The notes below the pieces were generated by a model. That model was not told the DNA's origin. It did no database searches and saw only the letters and a program-made list of their open reading frames with translations. Both the position numbers and the translations under genes were made by a program. This document shows, piece by piece, positions 60,246 through 64,000 of a DNA stretch of 64,000 nucleotides; the first letter of the stretch is position 1; each line of letters starts with the position of its first letter. The stretch is taken from contig CAZAZF010000003.1 of NCBI GenBank assembly GCA_964489555.1, positions 1-64,000 of the forward strand. The letters are read 5' to 3'. This DNA is from JAAZGD01 sp964489555 (lineage in GTDB: Bacteria; Bacillota; Clostridia; Peptostreptococcales; Anaerovoracaceae).

Positions 60246-60599
60246 ATGGACCGCATTGCGAAAGAGAGCCTGTTGTATGATCTCTATGGCGAATTGCTAA
60301 CCTCTCGCCAAAAGGAGGTTATTCGCCTATATCATGAGGAAAACTGGTCTTTGTCGGAGATTGCCCAGGAGTTTGGAATCAGCCGACAAGGAGTTCATGA
60401 TGCGTTAAAAAGCGGGGAAAGTGCATTGGCCCAGTATGAGGAAAAGCTGGGATTGTTAGAGAAAATGGAGAAGCAGCATGCGGGAATCCTTGTATTGCAG
60501 CATGCGGTAAATGTCTTAAAAGATATAGAGATTCAAGATGTGAGGATTTCGGAAGCCCTTTCTCAGATGGAAAGGGCCATGAAAGAATTGGATCAGTAA
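60246..60599 (+). CDS. ylxM: YlxM/p13-family DNA-binding protein
   Basis: The 117-aa protein has a sigma-70-region-4-like helix-turn-helix: LTSRQKEVIRLYHEENWSLS, then EIAQEFGISRQGVHDAL. YlxM is usually encoded just before ffh and is thought to modulate SRP function or expression. AAAGGAG precedes the ATG. Twelve bases separate it from ffh. Confidence 0.9.
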   Translation: MDRIAKESLLYDLYGELLTSRQKEVIRLYHEENWSLSEIAQEFGISRQGVHDALKSGESALAQYEEKLGLLEKMEKQHAGILVLQHAVNVLKDIEIQDVRISEALSQMERAMKELDQ

Positions 60600-60610
60600 G
60601 GAGGACGGGA

Positions 60611-61951
60611 ATGGCGTTTGAAGGATTATCCGACAAATTACAAGGGGTTTTCAAAAAGCTCAAAGGAAAAGGCGTTCTTACTGAAACGGACATCAACGAA
60701 GCCATGCGAGAGGTGAAGCTTGCCTTATTGGAGGCGGATGTTCACTTTAAAGTGGTGAAAGAATTTGTGGATGCAGTGAAGGAAAAAGCCATGGGGAAAG
60801 AGGTGTTGGAAAGTCTCACCCCCGGGCAGCAGGTGGTAAAAATTGTTCACGACCAGCTGGCGGATTTGATGGGAGGCTCCGGTAGCAAGTTAACCTACTC
60901 TCCCCGAGGGTTTACCACCTATTTGTTGGTGGGGTTGCAGGGAACGGGTAAAACCACCACTTGCGGGAAATTGGCAGCTCACCTGAAGAAAGAAGGGAAA
61001 AAGCCCATGCTGGCGGCATGTGACATTTACCGGCCCGCCGCCATCGATCAGTTGGAAGTGGTAGGTGCTCAAGCGGGAGTTCCCGTTTTTACCAAGCGGG
61101 GAGAAAAGGATCCGGTGGTCATCGCCAAGGAGGCCATGGCAGAAGGCGAGAAGAAGGGCTACAATATTTTGATAGTTGACACGGCGGGGCGATTACAAAT
61201 TGATGGAGAATTGATGGAAGAATTGGTGAGGATCCGTCAGGCGGTCAAGCCCCAAGAGGTAATACTGGTGGTGGATGCTCTCACGGGGCAAGATGCGGTG
61301 AATGTTGCAGAAGGATTTAATGAACAATTGGGCATCGATGGAATCATTATGACTAAGATGGATGGAGATTCCAGAGGCGGAGCTGCTCTTTCTACCAAGC
61401 GGGTTACAGGTCGGCCCATCAAATTTATAGGAACCAGTGAGAAACTGGACGGGTTAGAACTTTTTCATCCCGAGCGTATGGCTGGTCGAATTCTTGGGAT
61501 GGGGGACATGATGAGTCTCATCGAAAAGGCCCAGGAAAACTACGATGACCAAAAGGCCCGTGACTTGGAAAAAAAGATGCGGAAGAATGAATTCACGCTG
61601 GAAGATTTCTTGGAGCAGATGGGGCAGGTTCGTCAGATGGGCGGGTTGGCAAAAATAATGGACATGCTCCCCGGTATGGGAAAGAATGGGGCCCCCAATT
61701 TGGATATGGATGAGAGTGAAAAGGAATTTCGTCAAATGGAAGCAGTAATTCTATCCATGACTTCGGAGGAAAGACGAAATCCGACGGTTCTTAACGCCAG
61801 CCGGCGGAAAAGAATTGCGGCAGGGGCCGGGCAACCGGTATCACGGGTGAATACATTGGTAAAACGTTATGAAGAAACAAAAAAGATGATGAAACAGTTT
61901 TCCGGAGGGAAAATGAATCGTAAGTTAAGAGGAGGCGGATTGCCCTTTTAG
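60611..61951 (+). CDS. ffh: Signal recognition particle protein Ffh
   Basis: The 446-aa SRP GTPase has an N domain, G domain with P-loop GLQGTGKTT (108-116), DTAGRLQ and TKMDGDSRGG, and a Met-rich C-terminal M domain that binds 4.5S RNA and signal peptides. Length is standard. AAGGAGG precedes the ATG. The SRP RNA gene is not in the window. Confidence 0.97.
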   Translation: MAFEGLSDKLQGVFKKLKGKGVLTETDINEAMREVKLALLEADVHFKVVKEFVDAVKEKAMGKEVLESLTPGQQVVKIVHDQLADLMGGSGSKLTYSPRGFTTYLLVGLQGTGKTTTCGKLAAHLKKEGKKPMLAACDIYRPAAIDQLEVVGAQAGVPVFTKRGEKDPVVIAKEAMAEGEKKGYNILIVDTAGRLQIDGELMEELVRIRQAVKPQEVILVVDALTGQDAVNVAEGFNEQLGIDGIIMTKMDGDSRGGAALSTKRVTGRPIKFIGTSEKLDGLELFHPERMAGRILGMGDMMSLIEKAQENYDDQKARDLEKKMRKNEFTLEDFLEQMGQVRQMGGLAKIMDMLPGMGKNGAPNLDMDESEKEFRQMEAVILSMTSEERRNPTVLNASRRKRIAAGAGQPVSRVNTLVKRYEETKKMMKQFSGGKMNRKLRGGGLPF

Positions 61952-61999
61952 CAGCCGTCCTTTTTATAAAAACAACATAATTCTATGGAGGAAAAAACA

Positions 62000-62239
62000 A
62001 TGGTAAAAATTAGACTTAAGAGAATGGGTGCTCACAAAAAGCCTTTCTATCGTGTAGTAGTAGCAGATTCTAGAAGCCCTCGAGACGGGAAATTCATCGA
62101 AGAGTTGGGCATTTATAATCCCATGACGGAGCCCCCTGTGATTGAAATCGATGAAGAAAAGGCCAAGAAATGGATGGCCAATGGCGCACAACCGACGGAA
62201 ACGGTAAGAGCTCTTATGAAAAAATCAGGTGTATTATAG
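62000..62239 (+). CDS. rpsP: 30S ribosomal protein S16
   Basis: The 79-aa protein starts MVKIRLKRMGAHKKPFYR, the family signature. The ATG at 62000 has GGAGGAAA upstream; the in-frame ATG at 61985 would read through the ribosome binding site. Confidence 0.98.
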   Translation: MVKIRLKRMGAHKKPFYRVVVADSRSPRDGKFIEELGIYNPMTEPPVIEIDEEKAKKWMANGAQPTETVRALMKKSGVL

Positions 62240-62262
62240 AATAAAAGAAAGCGGTGAGACGA

Positions 62263-62493
62263 ATGACGGAATTGGTGAAAGTTATTGCAAAGGCATTGGT
62301 GGACAACCCCGATGCTGTAGAGGTGCGAGAAGTAGCCGGAAGATCCGCAATTGTTATCGAACTGAAGGTTGCGCCTGAGGATATGGGCAAGGTAATTGGC
62401 AAGCAAGGAAGGATCGCAAAGGCTCTCCGGACGGTAGTGAAAGCGGCTGCCAATAAATCCAATTTAAAAGTGGTAGTGGAAATCGTGCAATAA
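62263..62493 (+). CDS. khpA: KH-domain RNA-binding protein KhpA
   Basis: The 76-aa protein has a single KH domain with GKVIGKQGRIAKALR (GxxG loop). KhpA partners with KhpB (Jag) in RNA binding that affects cell division in streptococci. ATG 62263 is preceded by GGTGA; it gives the usual MTELVKVIAKALVDNP start. Confidence 0.93.
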   Translation: MTELVKVIAKALVDNPDAVEVREVAGRSAIVIELKVAPEDMGKVIGKQGRIAKALRTVVKAAANKSNLKVVVEIVQ

Positions 62494-62495
62494 CC

Positions 62496-62990
62496 ATGGA
62501 CAAAATACGGATTGGAAAAGTAGTGAACACGGTGGGGCTCCGGGGTGAAATCAAAGTGTATAACTATGCAGAGAGCCCGGAGCGATATCAAAACCTTTCT
62601 CAGATTTATGTGGGAGAGGAACTCTTTGATATAGAAAAAGTGAGGCTTCAAAAAAACACGGTTATCCTGAAAATACAAGGTGTCGACAGTTTGGAACAAG
62701 GAGAGAAGCTGAGGGGGCAGGATGTGTATTTTTCGGCAGAACTGTTGGAGGAGTTGCCTTCAGGTTCGTATTATATTCGGGATCTCATTGGAATTTCCGT
62801 ATATGACAGGCAGGGAAATCTACTGGGAAAGTTGAAGGATGTTATAAAAGGAGCGGCTCAGGATTTGTATGAAATTGACACCGGCGGGAAAATGGTTTTG
62901 CTTCCGGGGGTGTCAGAGTTTGTGCTCCAGGTGGATTTGGAAAGTGGTCGAATAGTGGTGGATCCACCAAAGGGATTAATGGAGTTGTAG
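62496..62990 (+). CDS. rimM: Ribosome maturation factor RimM
   Basis: The 164-aa protein has an N-terminal beta-barrel (IGKVVNTVGLRGEIKVYN) and a C-terminal PRC barrel (YIRDLIGISVYD to VDPPKGLMEL). It helps 16S rRNA 3' domain maturation with S19. It directly abuts trmD, whose ATG follows its stop. Confidence 0.96.
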   Translation: MDKIRIGKVVNTVGLRGEIKVYNYAESPERYQNLSQIYVGEELFDIEKVRLQKNTVILKIQGVDSLEQGEKLRGQDVYFSAELLEELPSGSYYIRDLIGISVYDRQGNLLGKLKDVIKGAAQDLYEIDTGGKMVLLPGVSEFVLQVDLESGRIVVDPPKGLMEL

Positions 62991-63740
62991 ATGATCATTC
63001 ATGTGTTGACCCTATTTCCTGAAATGATAGAAGGAATTATCGGCAGTAGCATCCTTGGAAAAGCCATGGAAAAAGGGGTGTTGGATATTCGGGTGACCAA
63101 TATTCGGCAATATAGCCAGGACAAGCATCATAAAGTAGACGATACTCCCTTTGGCGGAGGCGCCGGCATGGTGATGACAGTTCAACCCATCTTTGATGCA
63201 ATCCGTGATTTGGGTGGTGAAAACAAGAGAATGATTTATCTGTCGCCCAAAGGGCGGCTGCCGGATCAAGACTATCTGCAGGAATTGGCTCGAGAAAAAG
63301 AACTTTTTCTACTGTGCGGTCATTATGAAGGGGTGGATCAGCGAATACTGGACCATTTTGCCATGGAAGAGGTTTCTATAGGGGACTATGTATTGACGGG
63401 CGGTGAGCTTCCGGCTATGATTTTATTAGATGCAATGGCCCGCTTTGTTCCGGAGGTGTTGGGTTCATCGGAGAGCGTTCAGGAGGAATCCATTTATATG
63501 GGACTTTTGGAATATCCTCAATATACGAAGCCTCGAATGTATGAAGGTATGGCTGTGCCGGATGTACTTTTAAACGGAAACCATCGACTGATTGAAAATT
63601 GGAAGCTAGAGCAGGCTTTGCGCTTGACTCGGGAAAGACGCCCGGACTTGTTCGAAAAGTTTGTGATGGAAAAAGAATCCTCCCTTTCCAAAGAAGAAAA
63701 AAAGATCCTAAAGAAGGTTCAAAATGAGTTTGAAACGTAA
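62991..63740 (+). CDS. trmD: tRNA (guanine-N1-)-methyltransferase
   Basis: The 249-aa SPOUT enzyme makes m1G37 in tRNA. Contains DIRQYS-like start region, DDTPFGGGAGMVM, the SAM-binding trefoil-knot segments LCGHYEGVDQRI and IGDYVLTGGELPAM. Standard rpsP-khpA-rimM-trmD order. rplS, usual next gene, is replaced here by a HlyD-like gene. Confidence 0.97.
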   Translation: MIIHVLTLFPEMIEGIIGSSILGKAMEKGVLDIRVTNIRQYSQDKHHKVDDTPFGGGAGMVMTVQPIFDAIRDLGGENKRMIYLSPKGRLPDQDYLQELAREKELFLLCGHYEGVDQRILDHFAMEEVSIGDYVLTGGELPAMILLDAMARFVPEVLGSSESVQEESIYMGLLEYPQYTKPRMYEGMAVPDVLLNGNHRLIENWKLEQALRLTRERRPDLFEKFVMEKESSLSKEEKKILKKVQNEFET

Positions 63741-64000
63741 CATTCTACTGGTGAGCTTTTTAGTAGTGGCTACCGGGTTGGGCACGGTGATTTATTTGAT
63801 TCCCGGAATTTCGGACCTGTTGACCAAAACATTTACCGCAGAATATGGAACCTTTCAGGTAACCGATGACGCGGATTTTTACATTGTACGGGAAGAAACC
63901 GTATATTTGGCGGCTGTTACGGGAAATGTAAATTATTATCTTGCTCAAAATGAAATGGTCCGAAAGGGAGCTAAAATCCTGGAAATCCAAGAAGGAACAG
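63724..64000 (+). CDS. HlyD-like membrane-anchored protein, N-terminal part (cut by window edge)
   Basis: The frame stays open from ATG 63724 to the window end (92 codons). It begins MSLKRNILLVSFLVVATGLG with one membrane anchor (about 7-28). The outer part contains ADFYIVREETVYLAAVTGNV and LAQNEMVRKGAKILEI, which read like the lipoyl/barrel-sandwich start of HlyD-type adaptor proteins. In Clostridia a HlyD-like protein is often found near division genes; that is recollection, not shown here. It overlaps trmD by 17 bases. Confidence 0.65.
   Translation, partial: MSLKRNILLVSFLVVATGLGTVIYLIPGISDLLTKTFTAEYGTFQVTDDADFYIVREETVYLAAVTGNVNYYLAQNEMVRKGAKILEIQEGT

Noticed and set aside
1..64000. CRISPR arrays, insertion sequences, prophage or integrative elements
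   Set aside because: No regularly spaced repeats, transposase or integrase genes, or terminal inverted repeats were seen.

Overview
The window is an ordinary, gene-dense chromosomal segment from an anaerobic, low-to-moderate GC Firmicute of the class Clostridia. The evidence is strong AGGAGG-type ribosome binding sites, TTG/GTG starts, zinc-binding (C+) forms of S14, S4 and L36, an Rnf complex, FprA-type flavo-diiron protein, ferredoxin-type dihydropyrimidine dehydrogenase (PreT/PreA), a YtrA-type regulator and an ECF/QueT transporter. I cannot name the genus. No mobile element, CRISPR array, prophage or rRNA is visible, and I did not find a clearly new multi-gene system. The most interesting material is in leader regions. 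Layout: 1-54 end of a tRNA-Leu (minus strand); 248-7126 xpt, a BmpA/Nup-type nucleoside ABC importer and a class III aminotransferase; 7216-10170 bactofilin, mogA (minus), a DJ-1 protein, a PHP phosphoesterase and a YdbC ssDNA-binding protein; 10278-14486 a TGS-containing nucleoside kinase, pseudouridine kinase and glycosidase, and a LUD protein. From 14920 to 30198 runs the complete S10-spc-alpha ribosomal superoperon, with secY, adk, map, infA and rpoA. It is not preceded by rpsL-rpsG-fusA-tuf. From 30298 to 35088 follow a PAS-PAS-GGDEF-HD-GYP protein and EcfA1-EcfA2-EcfT-QueT, then trmB and an aromatic/aspartate-type aminotransferase. From 37131 to 42006 lies an arginine operon: a 235-nt structured leader ending in a terminator, an unknown 92-aa ORF, then argC (type 2)-argJ-argB-argD. 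tRNA-Gly(CCC), fprA and ogt come next. From 44172 to 48098 is a reductive pyrimidine-degradation cluster (N-carbamoyl amidohydrolase, preT, preA). From 48313 come thrS (no TGS domain), rnfCDGEAB, a DUF2007 gene, a YtrA-type GntR regulator with its ABC transporter, sppA, and the ylxM-ffh-rpsP-khpA-rimM-trmD translation/SRP operon. A truncated HlyD-like gene ends the window. The genes suggest a fermenter that imports nucleosides, splits pseudouridine, reduces pyrimidines and harvests energy through ferredoxin and Rnf. Many promoters share a TGnTATAAT-type extended -10, and several overlap stop codons or terminator hairpins of the preceding gene.
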